A stretch of DNA of 64,000 nt from CAYVUB01 sp964454675 (GTDB lineage Bacteria > Bacteroidota > Bacteroidia > Flavobacteriales > Flavobacteriaceae). Below, one piece after another: positions 8,202 to 17,473 of this stretch. How positions within the stretch are numbered: the stretch's first letter is position 1; each line of letters starts with the position of its first letter. The stretch is taken from the NCBI GenBank assembly GCA_964454675.1, contig CAYVUB010000001.1, positions 62,001-126,000 on the forward strand, in the 5' to 3' direction. The notes beneath the pieces are model-generated. The model ran no database searches, was not told where the DNA came from, and saw nothing but the letters and a program-made list of their open reading frames with translations. The position numbers and the translations under genes were made by a program.

Positions 8202-10435
8202 AAACAATAATGTATCTATTTTTACTGTTCCCGGTACTGTCATTTTCTCAGGAACAGTTAACAGGAATGGTTATGGAAGCTAATGCCGGAAACAAACATA
8301 TTCCGCTGCCCGGAGCCAATGTTCACTGGCTTGATACAACCGTAGGTACTGTAACCGATAATGACGGAAAATTTGCAATTCCGTATAAAACCGACTATAC
8401 TAAACTGGTAATTAGTTTTGTAGGATTTAAAACCGATACGTTGACTGTTTCGTCACCAAAAGCCATTCAGCATTGGCTACAGCCTGTCAATGATATGGAC
8501 GAAGTAACTATTGAAGCCCGGCGGCTTGCCACATCCAAATCGTATTTGCAGGCTCAAAACGTACTGTTTGTAAGCAGTGACGAGCTATTGAAAGCCGCAT
8601 GCTGTAACCTGTCTGAAAGTTTTGAGACCAATCCGTCAATAGATGTCAATTTTGCTGATGCCGTTACAGGAACCAGACAAATCAAAATGCTGGGTTTAAC
8701 AACACCTTATATTTTGATAGCAACCGAAAATATCCCTACAATAAGAGGCGCAGCGCAAGCGTATGGTTTAAGTTTTATACCCGGAACCTGGGTCGAGAGT
8801 ATCCAGATTACCAAAGGTGCAGGAAGCGTGGTTAACGGTTATGAAAGTATTGCGGGACAAATCAATGCCGAATTGCAAAAACCTGCATTTGACGCCAAAT
8901 TGTTTGTAAATGCCTATGCCGCTATGGACGGACGCTATGAATTGAACACGCATCTCAATACCAAAGTCAATGACAAATGGAGTACAGGCTTGTACCTTCA
9001 TGGTAATATACGAAACGAGAAGTTTGATATGAATCACGATATGTTTCTGGATGCGCCTTTGCAAAAGCAAATCAACTTCATGAACCGCTGGCAATATACC
9101 GATACAGAAAAAGGTTTTGTAACATTTATCAATTTAAGATATTTGAATGATGCAAAGCAAATGGGGCAAATAAATTTCAATCCCGATACCGATAAATTTA
9201 CCACAAATTACTGGGGAAGCGAGATTGATACCCAACGTATTGACGCCTCTGTAAAAATGGGCTATGTAAATCCCGAAATTCCATGGCAGAGTTTGGGTGT
9301 ACAGGCAGCTTTTAGCAGTCACAATCAGGACTCGTATTTTGGGTTGAATCAATATGATATATTACATAACAGCTTGTATTCAAACATTATTTATAATTCT
9401 ATTATCAGTGATTCAAGACATAAAATAAAAACAGGTATAAGCTACACGTATGACCATTATGATGAGTTTGTAAATACCACAGATTATGAACGTACCGAAA
9501 ACTCTGTTGGCGGTTTTTTTGAGTATAATTACGATAATTTTGACAAAATCAACCTAATTGCCGGCGTGCGTATTGACCACCATAACTTGTTAGGAACCTT
9601 CATCACGCCAAGAGTTCATGCGCGTTACACTCCTTGGGAAAGATCGGCTTTGAGGGCATCCTTTGGCAGAGGTAAACGAAGTGCCAATATTTTTACAGAA
9701 AATCAAAATCTTTTTGCAACATCAAGAAGCATCAATATTTTAAATTCCGGAGGAAAAGTTTATGGTTTAAATCCGGAAATTGCATGGAATTATGGTGTGT
9801 CATTCCTTCAGGGGTTTGATCTTTTCGGAAGAAAAGCAGATATTACGTTTGACTATTACATTACAGATTTTCAAAATCAGGTAGTGGTTGATTGGGAATC
9901 TGCACAGGAAATCAATTTCTATAATCTGGATGGTAAAAGTGTCGCAAAAAACTTTCAGGTAGAATTTAACCATAACACGTTCGAGCATTTTGACCTTCGT
10001 TTAGCTTATAAAAACTATAGTGTAACAACCGATTACGCTTCAGGGAAAATGCAAAATCCGTTAGTGCCGGAGCATCGTTTTTTTGCTAATGTAGCTTATG
10101 AAACCCATCAAAAAAAGCCGTTTTCTTTCTGGCGTTTTGATGCTACTTTCAACTGGTTGGGAAAACAGCGTTTTTCATCTACTGCCGGTAATCCTGCAGA
10201 ATACCAACTGCCAGAATATTCACCAACAGTCGGCACGCTTAATGTGCAGGTTACCAAAATATTCTCTAAAGCATTTGAGGTGTATGTAGGAGGTGAAAAT
10301 ATGACCAATGTACGACAAACCAATCCTATAATGGGCTTTGATGATCCGTTTGGCGCAAATTTTGATACTACATTTGTCTATGGACCCGTTTTTGGAAGCA
10401 TGTATTATGCAGGATTACGATTTAAAATAGAATAA
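8198..10435 (+). CDS. TonB-dependent receptor, probably for a metal
   Basis: An outer-membrane receptor of 745 residues. The true start is the ATG at 8198, giving a signal peptide MKTIMYLFLLFPVLSFSQ; an earlier in-frame ATG lies inside the previous gene. Domains in order: carboxypeptidase-like beta-sandwich (about 22-105, PGANVHWLDTTVGTVTDNDG), plug (about 115-225, VESIQITKGAGSVVNGYESI) and a 22-strand barrel ending in YYAGLRFKIE. The plug carries an unusual CC pair in LLKAACCNLSESF. The flanking HMA proteins suggest that copper or a similar soft metal is the substrate, but this is inference. Confidence 0.9.
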   Translation: MKTIMYLFLLFPVLSFSQEQLTGMVMEANAGNKHIPLPGANVHWLDTTVGTVTDNDGKFAIPYKTDYTKLVISFVGFKTDTLTVSSPKAIQHWLQPVNDMDEVTIEARRLATSKSYLQAQNVLFVSSDELLKAACCNLSESFETNPSIDVNFADAVTGTRQIKMLGLTTPYILIATENIPTIRGAAQAYGLSFIPGTWVESIQITKGAGSVVNGYESIAGQINAELQKPAFDAKLFVNAYAAMDGRYELNTHLNTKVNDKWSTGLYLHGNIRNEKFDMNHDMFLDAPLQKQINFMNRWQYTDTEKGFVTFINLRYLNDAKQMGQINFNPDTDKFTTNYWGSEIDTQRIDASVKMGYVNPEIPWQSLGVQAAFSSHNQDSYFGLNQYDILHNSLYSNIIYNSIISDSRHKIKTGISYTYDHYDEFVNTTDYERTENSVGGFFEYNYDNFDKINLIAGVRIDHHNLLGTFITPRVHARYTPWERSALRASFGRGKRSANIFTENQNLFATSRSINILNSGGKVYGLNPEIAWNYGVSFLQGFDLFGRKADITFDYYITDFQNQVVVDWESAQEINFYNLDGKSVAKNFQVEFNHNTFEHFDLRLAYKNYSVTTDYASGKMQNPLVPEHRFFANVAYETHQKKPFSFWRFDATFNWLGKQRFSSTAGNPAEYQLPEYSPTVGTLNVQVTKIFSKAFEVYVGGENMTNVRQTNPIMGFDDPFGANFDTTFVYGPVFGSMYYAGLRFKIE

Positions 10436-10439
10436 ACCA

Positions 10440-10459
10440 ATTCCTGCGGAGGCAGGAAT
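10440..10459. repeat. Short palindrome of a dispersed repeat type
   Basis: ATTCCTGC GGAG GCAGGAAT is a perfect 8-bp stem with a 4-nt loop, located between the TonB receptor and the small HMA gene. Palindromes of this kind recur between genes in Bacteroidota. It could weaken transcription into the last gene or stabilise the upstream mRNA. Confidence 0.6.
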
Positions 10460-10481
10460 CTAATAATTTAAAATAAAAGAA

Positions 10482-10835
10482 ATGAAAAATTTAGTAACAA
10501 CATTAGTATTATTAATCACAACCATCACATTTTCACAAAATAAAAATGCCAAAGCCACTATAGAAGTCGATGGTGTATGTTTGATGTGCAAAGAGCGTAT
10601 TGAAAAGGCTTGTTACAAGGTAAAAGGTGTAAAGCAGGCTGTTTGGGATGTGAAAACCCATGAATTAAAATTAATTTATGACGAAAGCAAAACAAATCTA
10701 AGTGCTGTACAAAAAAGTATAGCTGCAGTTGGTCATGACACCAAAGAAATCAAAGCAACCGATGAAGCTTATAACAGTGTACATCCTTGCTGTAAGTATC
10801 GTGATGAAAGCGTCGTAGATGACCATAAAGAGTAA
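10482..10835 (+). CDS. Secreted HMA-domain metal-binding protein
   Basis: A 117-residue periplasmic protein with a signal peptide (1-18, ending ITTITFSQ). The HMA domain (about 22-90) has a modified metal motif GVCLMC (CxxC), plus Cys in EKACYKVKGV. A C-terminal HPCCKYRDE adds two more cysteines. It could carry a metal ion between the TonB receptor and the inner-membrane HMA-MauE protein. It is the last gene of the module and is followed by a strong terminator. Confidence 0.85.
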   Translation: MKNLVTTLVLLITTITFSQNKNAKATIEVDGVCLMCKERIEKACYKVKGVKQAVWDVKTHELKLIYDESKTNLSAVQKSIAAVGHDTKEIKATDEAYNSVHPCCKYRDESVVDDHKE

Positions 10836-10841
10836 AAAAAC

Positions 10842-10873
10842 AAAAATGCCTCAAGAAATTGAGGCATTTTTTT
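10842..10873. terminator. Bidirectional terminator between the HMA gene and groEL
   Basis: A 13-bp stem AAAAATGCCTCAA / TTGAGGCATTTTT with loop GAAA, flanked by A and T tracts on the two sides. It can end transcription from both the metal module (plus) and the groEL operon (minus). Confidence 0.85.
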
Positions 10874-10879
10874 ATAAGT

Positions 10880-10899
10880 CCCCTTTGGGGATTTAGGGG
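10880..10899. repeat. Dispersed CCCC-TTT-GGGG element next to groEL
   Basis: CCCCTTTGGGGATTTAGGGG sits 3 bp beyond the groEL stop codon. A related copy overlaps the stop of the leucine-rich cargo gene at 53568-53588. Elements of this type are scattered in flavobacterial genomes; both copies here lie at the 3' ends of minus-strand genes. Confidence 0.55.
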
Positions 10900-10902
10900 C
10901 TT

Positions 10903-12534
<1,632 letters not shown>

Positions 12535-12558
12535 TTATAATGCTTTATGCTTTAAGCC

Positions 12559-12944
12559 ATAAGCTTTAAGCTAATTTAACTTGTCTTTTAATTTATAGAT
12601 TTTACTTTTGATGGTGTTGATTTGTTTGTTTAAAACTTCAAATGTTTCTTCAGAAATATAACTTAAATCTTTAGAAAGGATAAGTAAATATTCTGTTTCA
12701 CAGGCAGAACCTAAAGCTATATTGAGAAATTGATTGAATTCTTTATCACTTTGTCTTCCACAGCCTTCACTAATGTTAGTCGGTATAGAGCTTACGGCTC
12801 TGCGCAATTGACTGGTTAAGCCGTATAATTCTTCTTTAGGAAAAGAGAATGTCATTTTATAGGTTTCTAAAGTTAAAGAATGACTAAGCTGCCAAATGTC
12901 ATATTTCTTAAAATCTCTCATATTTATTACAGCTTAAAGCTTAT
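12559..12944 (-). repeat. IVS-like element with 14-bp perfect inverted repeats between groES and groEL
   Basis: The left arm ATAAGCTTTAAGCT (12559-12572) and the right arm AGCTTAAAGCTTAT (12931-12944) are perfect reverse complements. They bracket the four-helix-bundle ORF and overlap its stop codon. The match continues imperfectly outward (TTTAAGCC on one side, TGCTTAATA on the other). In the operon transcript the arms would pair into a stem closing off a loop of about 360 nt, the layout of 23S rRNA intervening sequences. Confidence 0.8.
12571..12921 (-). CDS. Four-helix-bundle protein (23S rRNA IVS-encoded type)
   Basis: A 116-residue protein of the S23/IVS four-helix-bundle family, first seen in intervening sequences of 23S rRNA genes. 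Signature segments are the N-terminal FKKYDIWQLSHSL, QLRRAVSSIPTNISEGCGR and the closing coiled KSKIYKLKDKL. The molecular function of the family is unknown; it forms pentamers in known structures. It sits between groES and groEL in the same direction, inside perfect inverted repeats. I infer it is a passenger of a small mobile or formerly mobile element. Confidence 0.92.
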   Translation of the reverse strand: MRDFKKYDIWQLSHSLTLETYKMTFSFPKEELYGLTSQLRRAVSSIPTNISEGCGRQSDKEFNQFLNIALGSACETEYLLILSKDLSYISEETFEVLNKQINTIKSKIYKLKDKLN

Positions 12945-12963
12945 TGCTTAATACTTACAGCTT

Positions 12964-13239
12964 TTAAACAATTGCGAGAATATCACTTTCACGCATAATC
13001 AAATAATCTTTGCCTTCAAGTTTTAATTCTGTTCCCGCATATTTTCCGTAAAGGACTGTATCGCCAACTTTTACTGTCATTGGTTCATCTTTTGTGCCTT
13101 TACCTATGGCAATAACATTGCCTTTTTGTGGTTTTTCTTTTGCATTGTCGGGAATGATGATTCCTGAAGCTGTTTTGGTTTCAGCTTCAACAGGTTCAAT
13201 AAGAACACGATCTGCTAAAGGTTTAATTTTTAAAGCCAT
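12964..13239 (-). CDS. groS: Co-chaperonin GroES
   Basis: A 91-residue GroES that caps the GroEL ring. It shows the N-terminal [19 protein letters not shown], the mobile loop [16 protein letters not shown] that contacts GroEL, and the C-terminal [13 protein letters not shown]. Full length. It is upstream of groEL in the same operon but separated from it by the inserted four-helix-bundle element. Confidence 0.98.
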   Translation of the reverse strand: MALKIKPLADRVLIEPVEAETKTASGIIIPDNAKEKPQKGNVIAIGKGTKDEPMTVKVGDTVLYGKYAGTELKLEGKDYLIMRESDILAIV

Positions 13240-13272
13240 TTTTTATGTTTTTTTTAATTAAATTAATGATTT

Positions 13273-13290
13273 AACGCATAAGCGTTATGC
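13273..13290. promoter_or_regulatory. Two overlapping palindromes upstream of groES
   Basis: AACGC ATAA GCGTT (13273-13286) and GCATAA GCG TTATGC (13276-13290) overlap and are mutually exclusive as hairpins. They lie about 35-50 bp upstream of the groES ATG. They could be an operator or an RNA switch in the groES leader, or just a dispersed repeat; I see no CIRCE element. Confidence 0.35.
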
Positions 13291-13334
13291 TAAAAATGTG
13301 CCAATAGATAAGGACTGACAAAGTTTCAGTAACA

Positions 13335-13366
13335 AAAAATGCCGACTTGTTGTAGCCGGCATTTTT
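13335..13366 (-). terminator. Terminator hairpin between secG and groES
   Basis: AAAAATGCCG and CGGCATTTTT pair around an 12-nt interior with one extra C-G pair. A and T tracts flank both sides. On the minus strand it lies after secG and before groES, so groESL can be expressed separately from the upstream genes. Confidence 0.75.
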
Positions 13367-13387
13367 GTAATTATTTATCGGTAAAAA

Positions 13388-13723
13388 TTAATTTTCTGAT
13401 GTGTTATCATTGACCGGTGTTGATGAAGCCGGCGCAGGAATAGTAGTGTTGTTGGTGTCCAACGCTTTAGATTCTGACACACCACTGTCACTATCTATGG
13501 CAACATTTGATAACAGGATTAATGCCAATAATACCGTTGCTAAAACCCAGGTACTTTTGTCTAAAAAGTCGGTTGTTTTTTTTACACCGCCTAATTGCTG
13601 TGTGCCGCCGCCGCCAAATGACGATGATAATCCGCCGCCTTTTGGGTTTTGAACCATAATGACAACGACTAATAAAAATGCTACAACGATAATTAGGAAT
13701 AAAAATATGGTAAACGTACTCAT
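13388..13723 (-). CDS. secG: Preprotein translocase subunit SecG
   Basis: The small SecYEG subunit that assists protein export. The 111-residue protein has two membrane helices (about 4-24, 53-72) and the conserved MVQNPKGGGLSSSFGG-like block between them, here with FGGGGTQQLGGVKK. The Ser/Thr/Asn-rich C-terminal tail is typical of Bacteroidota. It starts 1 bp after the stop of the TPR gene, so the two are co-transcribed. Confidence 0.95.
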   Translation of the reverse strand: MSTFTIFLFLIIVVAFLLVVVIMVQNPKGGGLSSSFGGGGTQQLGGVKKTTDFLDKSTWVLATVLLALILLSNVAIDSDSGVSESKALDTNNTTIPAPASSTPVNDNTSEN

Positions 13724-13724
13724 G

Positions 13725-14693
13725 TTATATACTGTTTTTTTCTTGTAATTGTTTTACTGCTTTAATTTGGTCTGCAAAGAAACCACTTTTTTCCGGATAT
13801 TTCAAACTTAAAATTTTATAAGATTGAATTGCTTTATCATAATTTTTTTGTTCAAGGTAAATGCGCGCCAAAGTTTCGGTCATTAAACCATCGTTTTGCG
13901 GCATTTGAGCTTTTGCCAAGTTGACATTTACAACGGGTTCTTTGACTGGAATTATCTTAGGATTGCTGCTTAAAAATTTGTCAATCAACTCAAATTTTTT
14001 ATCAGTTGAAATTGCATTATGAGATTCTTCAGGTTTTTCATCTGTTTTTAAGCGCGATTCTTGGTTATCTCTTACAATGGGTTTAAAACTTGTGATTTTT
14101 AACCATTCGGTAAATGAGTGTGTTTCGGTTTTATTGAACTCCAGCGGTTTCCCGATGTTAAGCATTTCTTCGGGTGTTGCAATTGGTGCCGGTTGTATGT
14201 TTTCGACATCTATATCGATTATTGGGATTTTTGGTGCTTGGTTGATGTCAGAAATAAATTGAATGACATCTTCGGCTTTTATTTTTTCTTCAAATAAATA
14301 GGGGTCAAGTGTGGGTTCGCTGTTTTTTAAATGCTGCTTCAACGCTTCATCAATAGTAACACTTTTATTAACGGAAATATCGTCAATTTCATTGACTGTA
14401 ATGTTTCTTAAATGTTCGGTATTTTGCTTTATTTGCTGCGAAATTTCATTTTGATTAAAGACTTCGGATGTGATATAATCAAACAGGATGCTTCTGTCGG
14501 TTGTGTATGCCGCTGTTGTTTTAAGCTCTTGATTGTATTTAAAACTCTGCTTGTTTTTTAAGCCTTTAAGATATAATGCCCGTGCCGGCTGAAAATAAGG
14601 GTATTTTGTAATGACCGAATGTACCGAAAGCGTTTGCTCTGCAGTGATGTCCTGCGGATTTAATAGTAGCGATGTAAATTCTGTTGTGGTCAA
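13725..14693 (-). CDS. TPR-containing protein of unknown function
   Basis: A 322-residue soluble protein conserved in front of secG in Flavobacteriaceae. The N-terminal segment (PYFQPARALYLKGLKN) is helical and TPR-like. A long charged, low-complexity middle follows, then one clear TPR pair at about 265-310 (ARIYLEQKNYDKAIQSYKIL). No signal peptide is evident, so it is probably cytoplasmic. The position between lptE and secG suggests envelope biogenesis, but no direct evidence supports a function. Confidence 0.8.
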   Translation of the reverse strand: MTTTEFTSLLLNPQDITAEQTLSVHSVITKYPYFQPARALYLKGLKNKQSFKYNQELKTTAAYTTDRSILFDYITSEVFNQNEISQQIKQNTEHLRNITVNEIDDISVNKSVTIDEALKQHLKNSEPTLDPYLFEEKIKAEDVIQFISDINQAPKIPIIDIDVENIQPAPIATPEEMLNIGKPLEFNKTETHSFTEWLKITSFKPIVRDNQESRLKTDEKPEESHNAISTDKKFELIDKFLSSNPKIIPVKEPVVNVNLAKAQMPQNDGLMTETLARIYLEQKNYDKAIQSYKILSLKYPEKSGFFADQIKAVKQLQEKNSI

Positions 14694-14763
14694 TTTGTTT
14701 TAAGTTAATCGTTATTTAGTTATTCAATTTCAGCTTCAGGCAATCGTAATTCATGAATTATTT

Positions 14764-15285
14764 CTACCATTTTGCCAGTGTAGCATTAAGAATATCTTGT
14801 GTGATACGCTCAAAAATTTCTTCATGAGCCGTATCTTTTTGGCTGCCTACTAACTGGGCACTTCCGGCATAATCGTGAAAAAATGTAAACCGTTGGTTGA
14901 TTTCGCCATCGGGATTATTCTTATCAAAAAACCGAACCTGTACACTTATAGTTAAGCGGTTTTGTGCCGCACGGTTATCGGATGTTGCGGTGGTTGGCGA
15001 TATGCGGTATTCTACAATTTCGCCTTCATAAACAAGGTCACCACCCGATTTTACAAGGTCAAGGCTGGTTTGATTCAGGATAATGTCTTGCAATGCCAGT
15101 GTAAAATCACGTTCCAACCCGGGTTCAATAAGCGGGGCATTATTCTGAAAATAATTAACCTGAAAGGTTTTGGTCTTGGAATCAACTGAAATCCCTGTAA
15201 ACGAGTAATTGCCACAACCTGAAAAGGTTATAAACAAAAATAGTATAATTGTATAATTGTATATTGTATATTGTAGGTTTCTCAT
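14764..15285 (-). CDS. lptE: LPS assembly lipoprotein LptE
   Basis: LptE is the outer-membrane lipoprotein that plugs the LptD barrel and helps place LPS in the outer leaflet. The 173-residue protein has a lipoprotein signal with lipobox FSGC (Cys24), then the Bacteroidota LptE signature NYSFTGISVD and the segment EPGLERDFTLALQDIILNQT. Length is normal. Its ATG overlaps the stop of the upstream Fic gene (ATGA), so expression of this essential gene may be coupled to an inserted gene. Confidence 0.9.
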   Translation of the reverse strand: MRNLQYTIYNYTIILFLFITFSGCGNYSFTGISVDSKTKTFQVNYFQNNAPLIEPGLERDFTLALQDIILNQTSLDLVKSGGDLVYEGEIVEYRISPTTATSDNRAAQNRLTISVQVRFFDKNNPDGEINQRFTFFHDYAGSAQLVGSQKDTAHEEIFERITQDILNATLAKW

Positions 15286-16064
15286 TTTTTGATATTTAAG
15301 GTTTCGGGTAACATCAATAAAAACGGTAATGATTTTTGATACTCTAAAAAGTCGTATTCTAATCCTAATGTTCTCAAATTGTTATAATAGTCATTATGGT
15401 TTTCGTAATACTTTTTTTCCGATTGGATAAACCACGCTTTTTTTCCTAATTTTTCTGTCAAAAACCATTTTTCGAGTAATCGGGAAGTTCTTCCGTTTCC
15501 GTCATCAAAAGGGTGAATTTTTACAAAAACCAAATGTAATAATGATGCAAAATAAAAAACTTCCTGAATATCTAAATCTGACTTCAAAAGTACTTCCAAA
15601 TCTATGAAAAATTTTTCCAATTCCTTTTCCAAATGTTCAGGTTGTATAGCTGCATATTCAATTTTTCCGTCGTCTGTAATCACAAACATATTGGTATTTC
15701 GTGCTTTTCCTTGTTTGTTTTGGGGCAGTAAGTGCTCTGACAACATTTTATGTGCTTCAAAAACCGTTTTTCTGTTTAGCTCATTATTTTGCGCAAAGAT
15801 ATAGGCATTGTACAAATCATCGGTTTTTTGAGTGTAATCGGGTTGAAATTCTATTCCAAACCGTTTGTGTTTTACGTAGGAATCCAATTCGATATTTTCT
15901 CCTTCGATTTTAGATGAAAAAACTGCAGAAACCGACACATAAAAATTGAAATCATGAATGCTCAACTCACTTTCCTTTAAATTCCGGTATTCTTCCAATA
16001 ACAAAACAGCAACCTTACTTTTGTATGGTTCTAAAAGGTTTTGTGGAAGAATGGATAGGTTCAT
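15282..16064 (-). CDS. Fic-domain protein with N-terminal self-inhibitory helix
   Basis: Fic enzymes usually transfer AMP from ATP to a hydroxyl of a target protein. The 260-residue protein has the active-site motif HPFDDGNGRTSRLL near residues 184-197 and an N-terminal inhibitory motif SSKIEGE near 49-55, matching [S/T]xxxE[G/N] of class II Fic proteins. All catalytic residues (His, Asp, Asn, Arg) are present. It lies between the sigma-54 regulator and lptE, where the usual operon has nothing, and overlaps lptE by 4 nt. The target is unknown. Confidence 0.92.
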   Translation of the reverse strand: MNLSILPQNLLEPYKSKVAVLLLEEYRNLKESELSIHDFNFYVSVSAVFSSKIEGENIELDSYVKHKRFGIEFQPDYTQKTDDLYNAYIFAQNNELNRKTVFEAHKMLSEHLLPQNKQGKARNTNMFVITDDGKIEYAAIQPEHLEKELEKFFIDLEVLLKSDLDIQEVFYFASLLHLVFVKIHPFDDGNGRTSRLLEKWFLTEKLGKKAWFIQSEKKYYENHNDYYNNLRTLGLEYDFLEYQKSLPFLLMLPETLNIKK

Positions 16065-16106
16065 TTGAGAATAAAGCTAAGGTTTAATATTCCTCACAAT
16101 AATAGG

Positions 16107-17381
16107 TTACAAATCAAACTGTTTGATTTTTCTATACAAAGTTCTTTCAGAAATTCCGAGTTCATCGGCTGCCAGTTTGCGTTTGCCTTTGTGGCGTTCC
16201 AATGATTTTTTGATAAGTTCCAGCTCTTTGTCGTGTAAAGATAAGGTTTCTTCTTCTTCAACTTCTTCTGCAAAATGATATTTATCCTGTGAGGTTTCAA
16301 AAATGTCGTTTTGCGGTGTTGTTTTTTCGGGAATGGCAACAATATCAACGTCTTCAATGGTGTCGTCATAATCATCATCGTCATTGTTATTGCCGCCGCC
16401 ATAAATCTTTTGGATGAGATTTTCGTTTTTCTTTTGAACATCTACGGCATTACCATGTTTCATCAATTCCATGGTGAGCTTTTTGAGGTCGTTCAAATCG
16501 CTTTTCATGTCAAAAAGCACTTTGTACAGGATTTCGCGCTCGCTGCTAAAATCACTTTCGGCTTTTGACGTGTTGATGACCGCCGGTAAGTTACTGCCTT
16601 GTTGTGGTAAATAGCTATGTAAAGTTGCCGCATTGATGGTTCGGTTTTGTTCCAGTACCGATATTTGTTCGGCTACATTACGCAACTGACGGATGTTTCC
16701 GTTCCACCGGCTTTTTAATAAGATTTCTACGGCATCATCCGTCAGCTTAATTGTGGGCATTTTGTATTTTAAAGCGAAGTCGCTTGCAAATTTTCGGAAC
16801 AGTAAGTGAATATCTTCTTTGCGCTCACGCAGTGGCGGAATGTGAATTTCGACAGTGCTGAGGCGATAGTACAAATCTTCCCGGAATTTTTCTTTTTTGA
16901 TGGCTTCAAACATGTTAACGTTGGTAGCGGCCACAATTCTTACATTGGTTTTTTGAACTTTGGAAGAACCGACTTTGATAAACTCTCCGTTTTCCAAAAC
17001 CCTTAATAATCGTACTTGGGTAGTTAAAGGCAATTCCCCAACTTCGTCCAAAAAAATCGTTCCTCCGTCTGCTACTTCAAAATAACCTTCACGAGTATTT
17101 GTAGCTCCCGTAAAAGCTCCTTTTTCGTGTCCGAAAAGCTCACTGTCTATCGTTCCTTCGGGAATTGCTCCGCAATTAACCGCTATATATTTTCCGTGTT
17201 TTCTGTGTGATAACGAATGAATAATCCTCGGAATATTCTCCTTTCCGACTCCACTTTCTCCCGTTACCAAAACCGAAATATCCGTAGGTGCAACCTGTAT
17301 CGCTTTTTCGATGGCTCGGTTCAGCTTCGGGTCGTTACCGATTATCTCGAATCGTTGTTTTATATTTTGTATGTTTTCCAT
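16107..17381 (-). CDS. Sigma-54-dependent transcriptional activator without receiver domain
   Basis: An AAA+ enhancer-binding protein that remodels sigma-54 RNA polymerase. In 424 residues it has no N-terminal sensor. The AAA+ domain (about 10-250) carries Walker A GESGVGKENI, the sigma-54 contact loop GAFTGA, Walker B GGTIFLDEVGEL and the arginine finger region FREDLYYRLS. A Fis-type helix-turn-helix closes it (KRKLAADELGISERTLYRK). Walker A has GKEN in place of the common GKE(V/L). It is part of the conserved miaB-lptE-secG operon; its regulon is unknown. Confidence 0.93.
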   Translation of the reverse strand: MENIQNIKQRFEIIGNDPKLNRAIEKAIQVAPTDISVLVTGESGVGKENIPRIIHSLSHRKHGKYIAVNCGAIPEGTIDSELFGHEKGAFTGATNTREGYFEVADGGTIFLDEVGELPLTTQVRLLRVLENGEFIKVGSSKVQKTNVRIVAATNVNMFEAIKKEKFREDLYYRLSTVEIHIPPLRERKEDIHLLFRKFASDFALKYKMPTIKLTDDAVEILLKSRWNGNIRQLRNVAEQISVLEQNRTINAATLHSYLPQQGSNLPAVINTSKAESDFSSEREILYKVLFDMKSDLNDLKKLTMELMKHGNAVDVQKKNENLIQKIYGGGNNNDDDDYDDTIEDVDIVAIPEKTTPQNDIFETSQDKYHFAEEVEEEETLSLHDKELELIKKSLERHKGKRKLAADELGISERTLYRKIKQFDL

Positions 17382-17386
17382 TTTTG

Positions 17387-17424
17387 TTTAGCCACGAATT
17401 ACACAAATTTTCACGAATTATTTT
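17387..17424 (-). repeat. Copy 1 of a 38-bp repeat, between DUF5655 and the sigma-54 gene
   Basis: TTTA followed by GCCACGAATTACACAAATTT and then TCACGAATTATTTT. It is identical to copy 2 at 18407-18444 in the same orientation, and its 31-bp core is inverted at 18823-18853. It lies 6 bp from the sigma-54 gene start codon. Copies 1 and 2 bracket the DUF5655 gene as direct repeats. Confidence 0.9.
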
Positions 17425-17473
17425 TATGAAATAAATCTTGACTTATTTAGAAAATTATCAAGCTTGTAAAAAC

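Noticed and set aside
16359..16441. Asp/Asn-rich stretch in the sigma-54 protein as a possible insertion
   Set aside because: It is a short low-complexity linker between the AAA+ domain and the HTH, common in this protein family, and the frame is intact.
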